This document shows, one piece after another, positions 46,547 to 55,108 of a stretch of 64,000 nt of DNA. Position 1 is the stretch's first letter; each line of letters starts with the position of its first letter. The stretch lies in NCBI GenBank assembly GCA_963839645.1, contig CAWIVZ010000001.1:868001-932000 (forward strand), written 5' to 3'. Both the position numbers and the translations under genes were made by a program. Source of the DNA: PALSA-911 sp963839645. Its GTDB lineage: Bacteria; Pseudomonadota; Alphaproteobacteria; Acetobacterales; Acetobacteraceae. The notes beneath the pieces were generated by a model, which worked only from the letters and a program-made list of their open reading frames with translations, did not search any database and was not told the origin of the DNA.

Positions 46547-47574
46547 TTGTTGAAGCGCTCGGTCAGCCGGTCGTTGTTCTCCAGCCAGAACGCGGTGCTG
46601 ATGGGGATCGCGTTCTTGATGTTGTCCGGCGCGGTCGGCAGGTCGGGCAGGCGCTTCGGGTCAATCAGCGGGGTGGCCGCCTTGTTGGTCACGCCGTAGG
46701 CAATGAAGTTGGGCAGCTTCGCCTGGTTCTTGGCCTGGCCAACGAAGTCGAGGAATTTGTAGGCCTCGGCCGTGTTCGGCGAGCCCTTCAGGATCACCCA
46801 GGAATCCAGCGTATAGAGTGCCTGGTTCCAGACGATGCCGAAGTTGCGGTGGTCGTCGTGATTGGCGGCGTCGATGCGGCCGTTATAGACGGACGTCATC
46901 ACCACCTCGCCCGAAGCCAGGAACTGCGGCGGCTGGGCGCCGGATTTCCAGAAGACCAGGTCCTTCTTGATGGTGTCGAGCTTCTTGAAAGCGCGGTCCA
47001 CCCCGGCCGGGGTTTTCAGCACATCGTAGACGTCCGCCGGCGCCACGCCGTCCGCCATCAGGGCGATCTCGAGGTTGGTCTTGGCGCCGAGGCGCAGGGC
47101 GCGCTTGCCGGGATACTTCTTGGTGTCGAAGAAATCGGCCCAGCCTTTGGGCGCGTTGGCAGCGGCGATCTTGTCCTTGTCGTAGCCGAGCACGAAGTCG
47201 TACAGGATCGCGCCGACGCCGCATTTGTTCACCGCGTCGGGGATGTAGGCGTCCTTGCCGCCGATCTTGCTGAAGTCGAGCGTCTCGTAGAGGCCCTCCT
47301 CGCAGCCGAGCTGCAACTCGTCGGACTCCACCTGCACCACATCCCAGCCGGCGTTGCCGCCCTGCACCTTGGCGCGCAGCACGCCGACGCCGCCGTCCCA
47401 GGATTCGTCGATCATCTTGTTGCCGGCAGCCTTGAACGGGGTGAAGTAGACCTCGTTCTGCGCCTTCTGGTAGGCGCCGCCCCAGGAAACGACGGTGAGG
47501 TCGCGCGCCTGCGCGGCCCCGGCCAGGCCCAGGGCGAGGGTGGCCCCCAGCAGGATGGTCAGGCGGGTGTTCAT
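46528..47574 (-). CDS. extracellular substrate-binding protein, PotD-like
   Basis: The 348-residue periplasmic protein begins with a clear signal peptide (MNTRLTILLGATLALGLAGA, then AQA-RD), and continues LTVVSWGGAYQKAQNEVYF, the start of the family 1 / PotD-type fold. Other blocks are WDVVQVESDELQLGCEEGLY and WADFFDTKKYPGKRALRLGA. It should bind a polyamine or similar cation and pass it to the two permeases. It lies second in the operon after the ATPase gene. Confidence 0.92.
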   Translation of the reverse strand: MNTRLTILLGATLALGLAGAAQARDLTVVSWGGAYQKAQNEVYFTPFKAAGNKMIDESWDGGVGVLRAKVQGGNAGWDVVQVESDELQLGCEEGLYETLDFSKIGGKDAYIPDAVNKCGVGAILYDFVLGYDKDKIAAANAPKGWADFFDTKKYPGKRALRLGAKTNLEIALMADGVAPADVYDVLKTPAGVDRAFKKLDTIKKDLVFWKSGAQPPQFLASGEVVMTSVYNGRIDAANHDDHRNFGIVWNQALYTLDSWVILKGSPNTAEAYKFLDFVGQAKNQAKLPNFIAYGVTNKAATPLIDPKRLPDLPTAPDNIKNAIPISTAFWLENNDRLTERFNKWAAQN

Positions 47575-47620
47575 GGCAGTCTCCCTTGTTACGCGGCCGA
47601 CGGGCCGCGATGGATGCGGA

Positions 47621-48754
47621 TCAGCCGGCGCCGTGCGCCGGTTCGTAGGCGCGCGCGTCGGTGGCGCGGAAGCCGAAGGCGAGCGTGCTGCCGATGGCTG
47701 GCTGGCCGGTGCCGCCTGTGGGCATGCGGCCGATGATGTCGTCGCGGCCGAACGCGGCCAGGCGCACGCGCAGGTGGTCGCCGTGGTAGACCACGTCCTC
47801 CACCCGGCCGCTGAAGCAGTTGTCGCAGCCGGCAGCGGCCGGGCCCAGCAGCAGCTTCTCCGGGCGCACCATCACCGCGCCGGTCGCACCCGGGGCGCCT
47901 ACGTCCATGGCGGTGGCCAGAACCCTGGTGCCGCCGTCTAGCGCGACGCACGCCGTATCCGCGTCGCGCGCGGCGACGGTGCCGGTGAACAGGTTGCTCT
48001 CGCCCACGAAGGTGGCCACGAACAGGTCGGTGGGCGTCTCGTAGAGCACGTCGGGGGTGGCGAGCTGGCGCACCCGGCCGGCGGCGAACACGGCGATGCG
48101 GTTGGACATGGTAAGCGCCTCGGACTGGTCGTGGGTGACATAAACAACGGTCACGCCGAGGCGATCGTGCAGGGCGCGGATCTCGTACTGCATGTGGTCG
48201 CGCAACTGCTTGTCCAAGGCACCCAGCGGCTCGTCCATCAGCACCAGGCGCGGCTCGAACACCAGGGCGCGGGCGAGAGCCACGCGCTGCTGCTGGCCAC
48301 CGGAGAGCTGCGAGGGGCGGCGGGCGCCCACCTGCGGCAGGCGCACCATCTCCAGCGCGGCGGCGACGCGCGTGCGGATCTCCGCCTTGGGCCGCCGGCG
48401 CACCTCCAGCGGGAAGGCGAGGTTCTCGGCCACGGTCAGATGCGGGAACAGGGCGTAGTTCTGGAACACCATGCCGATGTCGCGCTCATGCGGCGGGCGG
48501 CGGGAGAGCGGCTTGCCGTCGAGGTAGATCTCGCCCGAGGTGGGGGTCTCGAAGCCGGCCAGCATCATCAGCGTAGTGGTCTTGCCCGAGCCGGAGGGGC
48601 CGAGCAGGGTCAGGAACTCGCCCTGGGCGATTGCGAGTTCGAGCCCGCGGACAACGTAGTTGTGGCCGTCGTAGCTCTTCGAAATGTCATTGAAAGTAAC
48701 AATCTCGCCCACCTGCCGCCAGCGCTCCCCATGCCAATCTCGAACCGGCCGCAT
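47621..48754 (-). CDS. ABC transporter ATP-binding protein, PotA-like
   Basis: The 377-residue ATPase has Walker A LGPSGSGKTTTLMMLAGFE, RDIGMVFQNYALFPHLTVAE (Q-loop), the signature PSQLSGGQQQRVALARALVF and Walker B LVLMDEPLGALDKQLRDH. A C-terminal TOBE domain (TGAVMVRPEKLLLG) is present. A GTG at 48712 directly before VGEIVTFNDISKSYDG is a likely true start; the ATG at 48754 adds 14 poorly conserved residues. It is the first gene of the Pot-type operon. Confidence 0.92.
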   Translation of the reverse strand: MRPVRDWHGERWRQVGEIVTFNDISKSYDGHNYVVRGLELAIAQGEFLTLLGPSGSGKTTTLMMLAGFETPTSGEIYLDGKPLSRRPPHERDIGMVFQNYALFPHLTVAENLAFPLEVRRRPKAEIRTRVAAALEMVRLPQVGARRPSQLSGGQQQRVALARALVFEPRLVLMDEPLGALDKQLRDHMQYEIRALHDRLGVTVVYVTHDQSEALTMSNRIAVFAAGRVRQLATPDVLYETPTDLFVATFVGESNLFTGTVAARDADTACVALDGGTRVLATAMDVGAPGATGAVMVRPEKLLLGPAAAGCDNCFSGRVEDVVYHGDHLRVRLAAFGRDDIIGRMPTGGTGQPAIGSTLAFGFRATDARAYEPAHGAG

Positions 48755-48847
48755 AGTGGCGACTGGGCCGGCGGCTGTCCACGCGGGCGCGGCTGCCTGC
48801 CGCGCCCCTACTCTTCGTCTCAGGCCGCGGCCGCGGAATGATCCGGC

Positions 48848-49750
48848 TCAGGCCTGTTTCAGGTCGATCAGGCTCTGACGGATCGCGCGGCTGCGCTTCA
48901 CCCGGTCCTCGATATACGCCCCATCCCCCCAGCGGACGGCGCGCGACATCGCCTGCGCGTCCTCCATGAAGCGGGCCAGCATTTCCAGCAGAGCGTCACG
49001 GTTGTTCAGGAAGATGTCGCGCCACATCACCGGATCGGATGCGGCGATGCGGGTGAAGTCGCGAAACCCGGAGGCGGCGAATTTCAGCACCTCCTCGCGG
49101 CTTTCGTCTTCCAGGTCGTCCGCGGTGCCGCAGATGGTGAAGGCGATCAGGTGCGGCAGATGGCTGACGATGGCCAGCACCCGGTCGTGATGCGCCGGCT
49201 CCATGGTTTCCACCATCGAGCCGCAGCGGCGCCAGAGCTCCTCGATCTTCGCGACCGCCGCGGCGTCGGTGCCCGGGGGGGGAGTGAGCAGGGTCCAGCG
49301 GTTCTCGAACAGGGTGATGAAGCCGGAATCCGGGCCGGAATACTCGGTGCCGGCGATCGGGTGGGCCGGCACGAAATGCACGCCGTCCGGCACCAGCGGG
49401 CCGACGTCGCGGATCACCGAGACCTTGGTGGAGCCGACATCGGTCAGGATCGCGCCCGGCGCCAGATGCGGGGCGATGGCGGCGGCCAGATCGGCAAAGG
49501 CGCCGACGGGGGCGCAGAGCATGACGCCGTCGGCGCCCTGCACGGCGCGGCCGGGGTCGAGTTCCACCCGGTCGGCGATGCCGAGTTCCATCACCCGGTC
49601 GAGGGTCTTCTGCGTGCGGGCGGTGACGACGATCTCGGCCGCGAGGTCGCCGCGGTGCCTGGCGATGCGGGCGACGGAACTGCCGATCAGGCCGATGCCG
49701 ACGAGGGTGAGGCGCTTAAAGAGAGGCTCGGGCGACGGAGCTTCAGGCAT
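48848..49750 (-). CDS. tyrC: prephenate/arogenate dehydrogenase
   Basis: The 300-residue enzyme has the Rossmann motif LTLVGIGLIGSSVARIARHR at residues 14-33, then DVGSTKVSVIRDVGPLVPDG and HFVPAHPIAGTEYSGPDSGF with the catalytic His, and VLAIVSHLPHLIAFTICGTA. It converts prephenate or arogenate to 4-hydroxyphenylpyruvate or tyrosine. It is third in an operon with chorismate mutase and hisC; its start overlaps hisC by 8 bases, and the three steps are consecutive in tyrosine synthesis. Confidence 0.93.
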   Translation of the reverse strand: MPEAPSPEPLFKRLTLVGIGLIGSSVARIARHRGDLAAEIVVTARTQKTLDRVMELGIADRVELDPGRAVQGADGVMLCAPVGAFADLAAAIAPHLAPGAILTDVGSTKVSVIRDVGPLVPDGVHFVPAHPIAGTEYSGPDSGFITLFENRWTLLTPPPGTDAAAVAKIEELWRRCGSMVETMEPAHHDRVLAIVSHLPHLIAFTICGTADDLEDESREEVLKFAASGFRDFTRIAASDPVMWRDIFLNNRDALLEMLARFMEDAQAMSRAVRWGDGAYIEDRVKRSRAIRQSLIDLKQA

Positions 49751-50861
49751 GGGTCTTCCAGTCTTGCGTCGCCATGAACGCGTCCATGGTTTCCGCGATC
49801 AGGCCCACCTCCTCGGCGGTGCCGATGGTGATGCGAAGGCAATGCGGCAGGCCGTAGCCGCGCACCGCGCGCACGATGATGCCGCGGGAGTGAAAGAAGG
49901 CGTTGGCGGCGTCGGCGTGCTCGGGGGTGCCGTAATCGGCGAGCACGAAATTGCCGTCGCTCGGCCATACCTTGATGCCGGCCTGGCGCAGCCGGCCGGT
50001 CAGGATGGCGCGGTGTTCGATGTTATGGGCGATGGATTTCTCCATCCAGCCCGGTTCGGCCAAGGCGGCGATGCCGGCGGCCTGGGCGGCGACGGAGACG
50101 TTGAACGGGCCGCGCACGCGGTTCAGCACGTCGATCACCGCCGGCGGCGCATAGGCCCAGCCGATCCGCATGCCGCCGAGGCCGAAGATCTTGCTGAAGG
50201 TGCGGGTCATCACCGTGTTGTCGCCGGCATCGACCAGCTTCACCCCGGCATCGTAGTCGGGGCGGTCGACATATTCGGCATAGGCCGCGTCCAGCACCAG
50301 CAGCACATGCGGCGGCAGGGCATTGCGAAGGCGCACCACCTCGGCCTGCGGCACGGTGCTGCCGGTGGGGTTGTTCGGGTTGGCCAGGAACACGATGCGC
50401 GTGGCCGGCGACACCGCGGCCAGCATCGCATCGACGTCGGCGGTCAGGTTGCGCTCCGGCGTCTTCAGGACCTTGGCGCCGGAATAGGTGCCGGCGATCT
50501 GGTAGATGGAGAAGCCATGCGCCGACATGATGATCTCGGTGCCCGGTCCGCCATAGGCGAGGCAGAGCTGGTACAGCAGATCATCGGATCCGGCGCCGCA
50601 GACGATGCGCTCGGGGTCGAGGTGGAACCTGGCGCCGATGGCGCGGCGCAGCTCGATCGCGGAGCCATCGGGATAGCGGTGCAGCTCGCCGGCCATCGCC
50701 ACATAGGCGGCCTGCGCGCCGGGCGGCACGCCGAAGGCGCCCTCGTTGGACGACAGCTTGATGGTGCGGTTGACGCCGGGCAGCTTCAACTCGCCGCCGA
50801 TATAGGGGGAGATTTCCAGGATTTCCGCGCGCGGGCGCGGGCCAGCGGGGGGCGGCGTCAT
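49743..50861 (-). CDS. hisC: histidinol-phosphate/aromatic aminotransferase
   Basis: The 372-residue class I/II PLP enzyme has KLSSNEGAFGVPPGAQAAYV, VFLANPNNPTGSTVPQAEVV, LVLDAAYAEYVDRPDYD and the PLP lysine in TFSKIFGLGGMRIGWAYAPP. The family acts on histidinol phosphate and often also on aromatic amino acids. Placement between chorismate mutase and tyrC, with 4 and 8 base overlaps, suggests a main role in phenylalanine and tyrosine synthesis, with histidine synthesis shared or done by another copy. Confidence 0.93.
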   Translation of the reverse strand: MTPPPAGPRPRAEILEISPYIGGELKLPGVNRTIKLSSNEGAFGVPPGAQAAYVAMAGELHRYPDGSAIELRRAIGARFHLDPERIVCGAGSDDLLYQLCLAYGGPGTEIIMSAHGFSIYQIAGTYSGAKVLKTPERNLTADVDAMLAAVSPATRIVFLANPNNPTGSTVPQAEVVRLRNALPPHVLLVLDAAYAEYVDRPDYDAGVKLVDAGDNTVMTRTFSKIFGLGGMRIGWAYAPPAVIDVLNRVRGPFNVSVAAQAAGIAALAEPGWMEKSIAHNIEHRAILTGRLRQAGIKVWPSDGNFVLADYGTPEHADAANAFFHSRGIIVRAVRGYGLPHCLRITIGTAEEVGLIAETMDAFMATQDWKTHA

Positions 50862-51758
50862 TTCACGGCTCCATTCACCGGCACCGCATAGGCGCCCAGC
50901 ACCACCGGGCGGTGCAGCACCGACTGCACGGCGTCCAGGCGTGCATCGGTCTCGGTCACGTGGCCGGCGACATCGGCCAGCGCGTGCGCGACGGCGGCGC
51001 CGGGGTCGCGGCGCAGGATCACGGTGCCGGGCTCGAATCCGGCGGCGGTCAGCGCGGCGGTCAGGCGGGTGCGGCTGACATCCAGCGCCAGCTCCATGCC
51101 GAGCAGGGATCGGTCATCGTCGGTGGCGTCGGGCGCGACGGCGCCGACCACCAGGGCCTGCACGGCGGTCGTGCCTTCCGGCCGCTGGGCCCAGAACGGC
51201 AGGCGGGCCAGGACGTGGATGCGCGGCTCGTCCTTCTGCAGCAGCGCGGTCCACCAGGCATCGCGCGGCGCCTCGGATTCCTGCGGCAGCGGCAGCACCG
51301 CCACGCTGGCGGTGCCGGCGGCGATCTCGGCCAGCGCCTGGGCCGGGCTGCGATGGACATGCACCGGCGTCAGGGCGCCGAAATGCTCGCGCGCGGCCTG
51401 GGTGAAACCGCCGGCGGGATCGGTGTCGCAGACGGCGATGATGTAGGAACCCTGCATCGAGGTGGTGGCAGCCAGCAACTCTCGCCAAAGCCGCACCAGG
51501 GACTGCTTCGGCAGCGTGCCGGCGTGGCGCGCCAGCAGCCGGCGGATGATCGCCGCCTCCCGCCCGGCGCGCAGCGCGACGCGGCCCTTGCCGGTGGTGC
51601 GCGACCTGGGCCACCACTTCCGCCCGCTGCATCAGCAGGTCGTGCACGGCGTCGTCGATCCGGTCCAACTCGGCCCGGAGTGCGGCGAGGCGGCTGGCTC
51701 CCATCTCGGATGCAGCATCGGCGGAAGGGGCGCTGTTCGCGGAGGCGGTGCTGGACAT
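50858..51758 (-). CDS. chorismate mutase (AroQ) with prephenate-dehydratase-like C-terminal region (one frameshift as sequenced)
   Basis: The protein of about 299 residues begins MSSTASANSAPSADAASEMG, followed by an AroQ chorismate mutase helix bundle: LAALRAELDRIDDAVHDLLM and, after a frame change near 51605, RVALRAGREAAIIRRLLARH with the conserved Arg residues. The C-terminal 190 residues (SYIIAVCDTDPAGGFTQAAR, then AALTAAGFEPGTVILRRDPG) look like a reduced prephenate dehydratase/ACT layout, but the TRF motif of an active dehydratase is not seen. It starts the tyrosine operon and is divergent from metX. Confidence 0.82.
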
Positions 51759-51935
51759 ACGGATTTCGACCCTGGGACTGACGGGATGGAACCCGCCGGG
51801 AGCGGGCCGGAACAGATAGCCGAAGCCGGCCGTACTGCAAACCTTTGCCGTGATGCCCATCTGAGCGCCGGGGCGATATCTCTGCCGGCGAATGGGTTGC
51901 GAGCGGGGGCGGCATCGGCCTATGCAAAGGACTCC

Positions 51936-53135
51936 ATGAGCACGCTGGACCCGATCGACGAGATTGCGCACACCCAGATCACCTTTCCGCAGGGGATGGT
52001 GCTGGAATGCGGCAGCCGCCTGGACCGGGTGACCGTGGCCTATCGCACCTACGGAACGCTGAACGCGCAGCGCAGCAATGCCGTTCTGGTCTGCCATGCG
52101 CTGACCGGTGACCAGTATGTGGCCGAGCCGCACCCCGTCACCGGCAAGGCCGGCTGGTGGGACGCCGTGGTCGGGCCCGGGCGCCCGGTGGATACCAACA
52201 GGTTCTTCGTCATCTGCGCCAATGTGCTGGGCGGCTGCATGGGCAGCACCGGGCCGCGCAGCCTGCGCGATGATTTTCCCCCCGATGAGGCACCCCTCGG
52301 GGAAGAAAAGGTTTGGGGCACGGACTTCCCGCCGGTGACGATCGGCGACATGGTCTGCGCGCAGAAGATGTTGATCGACCATCTCGGCATCGGCCGGCTG
52401 TTCGCGGTGATCGGCGGGTCCATGGGCGGGATGCAGGTGCTGGAATGGGCGGCACGGTTTCCCGAGATGGTTTTCGCCGCCGTGCCGGTGGCAGCGGCAG
52501 CGTATCACTCGGCGCAGAACATCGCCTTCCACGAGGTCGGGCGCCAGGCGATCTTCGCCGATCCCGACTGGAATGGCGGGCGCTACTGGGAAATCGGCAA
52601 AATCCCGGCGCGCGGCCTGGCGGTGGCCCGGATGTGCGCGCACATCACCTATCTGTCCGAGCAGGCGCTGACCCGGAAATTCGGCCGGCGGCTGCAGAAC
52701 GCGCCGAAAGGCCCTGGCGAGGCGATCTCGCTGTTCGGCGACATGTTCGAGGTGGAGAGCTACCTGCGCCACCAGGGCAGCACCTTCGTGCACCGCTTCG
52801 ACGCCAATTCCTACCTGACCATCACCCGGGCGATGGATTATTTCGATCTCGCTGCCGAGCATGGCGGCGATCTGGCGGGAGCATTTCGCGGCACCAGGAC
52901 GCGGTTCTGTATCGTGTCGTTCACCTCCGACTGGCTGTTCCCGACCGCCGAAAGCCGCGCGGTCGCGCGCGCGCTGAACCGGGCGGCGGCGAACGTGAGC
53001 TTCGTGGAGATCCCGACCGACAAGGGGCACGACGCGTTCCTGCTGGACGAGCCGGATTTCCACCGCACTCTGGCCGGGTTCCTGCAAGGCTGCGCGGTGC
53101 ATGCCGGGCTGGCGGAATGGGGCCCCGGACGATGA
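51936..53135 (+). CDS. metX: homoserine O-acetyltransferase
   Basis: The 399-residue alpha/beta-hydrolase-fold enzyme activates homoserine for methionine synthesis. It has AVLVCHALTGDQYVAE, ANVLGGCMGSTGPRSL, the nucleophile in FAVIGGSMGGMQVLEWAARF, and the Asp and His in SFTSDWLFPT and PTDKGHDAFLLDEPDF. Relatives may use succinyl-CoA, so the acyl donor is not fixed. The ATG at 51936 lies after AAAGGA. It overlaps metW by 4 bases (ATGA), a very common arrangement. Confidence 0.95.
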   Translation: MSTLDPIDEIAHTQITFPQGMVLECGSRLDRVTVAYRTYGTLNAQRSNAVLVCHALTGDQYVAEPHPVTGKAGWWDAVVGPGRPVDTNRFFVICANVLGGCMGSTGPRSLRDDFPPDEAPLGEEKVWGTDFPPVTIGDMVCAQKMLIDHLGIGRLFAVIGGSMGGMQVLEWAARFPEMVFAAVPVAAAAYHSAQNIAFHEVGRQAIFADPDWNGGRYWEIGKIPARGLAVARMCAHITYLSEQALTRKFGRRLQNAPKGPGEAISLFGDMFEVESYLRHQGSTFVHRFDANSYLTITRAMDYFDLAAEHGGDLAGAFRGTRTRFCIVSFTSDWLFPTAESRAVARALNRAAANVSFVEIPTDKGHDAFLLDEPDFHRTLAGFLQGCAVHAGLAEWGPGR

Positions 53136-53770
53136 ACGAGATGGCGCCCGTTCGGCATGTGGCGAAGAACATGCGTGTGGATCTGCGGCTGATGGCCGAG
53201 ATGATCGCGCCGGGAACCCGCGTGCTGGACATCGGCTGCGGCGACGGCATGCTGATCGAGCATCTGTTCCGCACCAAGCAATGCGACGCGCGCGGCATCG
53301 AGATCGACATGGCGGAGGTCACCCGCGCGGTGTCGCACGGGTTGCCGGTGATGCACGGCGACGCGGACAGCGATCTGCAGCACTACCCCGACGCGGCGTT
53401 CGACTATGTGGTCCTGTCAAGAACGCTGCAGGCGGTGGAACAGCCGCGCGAGGTGCTGCGCCAGATGCTGCGCATCGGCACGCGGGCGGTGGTCAGCTTC
53501 CCCAATTTCGGCCATTGGCGGCTGCGCCTGCAATTGCTGACCAGCGGGCGGATGCCGATGACGGCGACCTGGAACCGGCACTGGTACGAAACGCCGAACA
53601 TCCATCCCTGCACGATCCAGGATTTCTTCGATCTGTGCGAACGCGAGGGCTATGCCGTGGAAAGCTGGCTGGCGGCCGACGATGCCGGCAGGCGCGGGCC
53701 GTGGAAACGGTTCCGCCGGTTGGCCAATCTGTTCGGCGAGCAGGGGCTGTTCCTGCTGCGTCGGGCCTGA
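53132..53770 (+). CDS. metW: methionine biosynthesis protein MetW
   Basis: The 212-residue methyltransferase-fold protein has the SAM-binding motif GTRVLDIGCGDGMLIEHLF near residue 28, then RGIEIDMAEVTRAVSHGLPV, FDYVVLSRTLQAVEQPREVL and FPNFGHWRLRLQLLTSGRMP, all MetW hallmarks. Its known role is to support MetX-dependent homoserine acylation; it need not methylate anything. It is translationally coupled to metX. Confidence 0.95.
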   Translation: MNEMAPVRHVAKNMRVDLRLMAEMIAPGTRVLDIGCGDGMLIEHLFRTKQCDARGIEIDMAEVTRAVSHGLPVMHGDADSDLQHYPDAAFDYVVLSRTLQAVEQPREVLRQMLRIGTRAVVSFPNFGHWRLRLQLLTSGRMPMTATWNRHWYETPNIHPCTIQDFFDLCEREGYAVESWLAADDAGRRGPWKRFRRLANLFGEQGLFLLRRA

Positions 53771-53859
53771 CGGCCGCCCGTTCACCGGCGCGTGAGTTGA
53801 CAGGCCGGCCGGGGGCCACCACGCTCTCGTTTCGTAACTAGAAATATCGGGAGACACCC

Positions 53860-54144
53860 ATGGCGCTGCGCAAATTCATCATCGAGCGTGACATTCCAGC
53901 CGTCGGCTCGTTCGAGCGCGAGCAGCTTCGCGGGGCGGCGGCGAAGTCGAACGAGGTGCTGCGCCAGCTTGGCCCGGACATCCAGTGGCTGGAGAGCTAC
54001 GTCGCCGACAACAAGACGTTCTGCGTCTATCTCGCCAAGGACGAGGCAATCATCCGCAAGCATGCCGAGATCAGCGGGTTTCCGGCCACCAAGGTGACCG
54101 AAGTGCGCAAGATGATCGACCCGACCACCGAACAGGCTGCCTAG
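53860..54144 (+). CDS. DUF4242 domain protein
   Basis: The 94-residue protein begins MALRKFIIERDIPAVGSFER and contains SNEVLRQLGPDIQWLESYVA and ADNKTFCVYLAKDEAIIRKH, the ferredoxin-like DUF4242 fold; one structurally known relative binds nickel. The function is unknown. It follows metW by 89 bp. Its TAG stop is part of the CTAG target of the adjoining insertion element, and before that insertion it would have met the helicase gene tail to tail at the same four bases. Confidence 0.85.
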   Translation: MALRKFIIERDIPAVGSFEREQLRGAAAKSNEVLRQLGPDIQWLESYVADNKTFCVYLAKDEAIIRKHAEISGFPATKVTEVRKMIDPTTEQAA

Positions 54145-55108
54145 CAGCCTGTCGGCTTCATCGATCGGCGCCTAAATTTGAACGGTGTTTGGCTGGCTCA
54201 AGTGGCCTGCAGGCGGGTGATCCGCCTGCAGTTGTAGGCGAGTGCCGCCACGGCCGTGGCACTGGCATAACCTGTGTCGGCCAGCACCGTAGTGGGCAGT
54301 CCGATGTCCTGCTGCATCGCAAGGATGGTTTCGGCGAAGCCGGCGCGTCGGCCGAGGTGGCGACCAGGTTGTGGTCAGGATCAGTTGCGAAGCCACGGCG
54401 CAGACAACCGCCTGGGCGTTGTAGGCCTGGCGATATTCATGGGCGTCCGAACGGCGCATCAGCGGCTGTCCGGATCGGTGAGGTCAGTCTGGCGCGAAGC
54501 CGGCGGGCCGTCATCCGGTGGCAGCGGCCGCCTCGGCCTGCGCGGTCAGGGCGGCGATGTCGGCGGCGAGCTTCGTGCGCAGTTCCTTCGCGCGGTCATG
54601 GCGCACCGAACGGATCTTGGACGTCGTTGGCGTCGATCTTGGTGCCGTCGATCGACACCGTGCCGACCGCAGCAGGCCCGCTCGCGCGCCAGCAGAAGCA
54701 CCTGCAGGAAGGCCGCCTCGAACGCCACCTTGTTGGTCTGACGAAAGACGGCGATCGTGTCGTGGTCGGGATGGCTGTTGGCGGCGACAAAACGCACGCC
54801 GATGTCGCGATGCGTGGCGCGCTCGATCCGGCGCGAGGAGAAGATGCCGTTGGCATAGCTGTAGATCAGCACAGCCAGCATCAGCTGCGGGTGATACTGC
54901 GGCTGGCCGCCGGCCTGCTTGTTCACCTTGAACGCGTGCAACGGCACCCGCTCCACAGCAGCCACAATGAAATGCGCCAGGTCATCCGCGGGAAGCCAGT
55001 CCTTCAGGTCAGGCGGGAGAAGGAAAGCCTGCGTGCGATCAAACGGAATGAACGTTGCCATGAAGCCAGTCTGACGCAATCAAACCGAGCTGGGAATCCG
55101 ACAGGCTG
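54145..55108 (-). mobile_element. degenerate IS1182-like insertion sequence
   Basis: A 964-bp element with 11-bp terminal repeats CAGCCTGTCGG (54145-54155) and its perfect complement (55098-55108), flanked by CTAG on both sides (54141-54144, 55109-55112). Ends and target match the element at 29137 in style (AGCCTGTC core), but the interior is different and its transposase gene is broken, so it cannot move by itself. Confidence 0.85.
54172..55079 (-). pseudogene. broken IS1182-family transposase
   Basis: The N-terminal third is intact (MATFIPFDRTQAFLLPPDLK, then HPQLMLAVLIYSYANGIFSS and DHDTIAVFRQTNKVAFEAAF). After LLARERA the frame changes to VSIDGTKIDANDV, then most of the middle is missing. 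EYRQAYNAQAVVCAVASQLI and VLADTGYASATAVAALAYNC follow in further frames, and the protein ends before the conserved Glu region. Two of three catalytic acids can be traced. It is clearly non-functional. Confidence 0.85.

Noticed and set aside
51759..51935. SAM riboswitch before metX (SAM-II is known at alphaproteobacterial met genes)
   Set aside because: I could not find the SAM-II stem or pseudoknot segments by eye; only an unstructured GC-rich stretch is visible. A covariance search would settle it.
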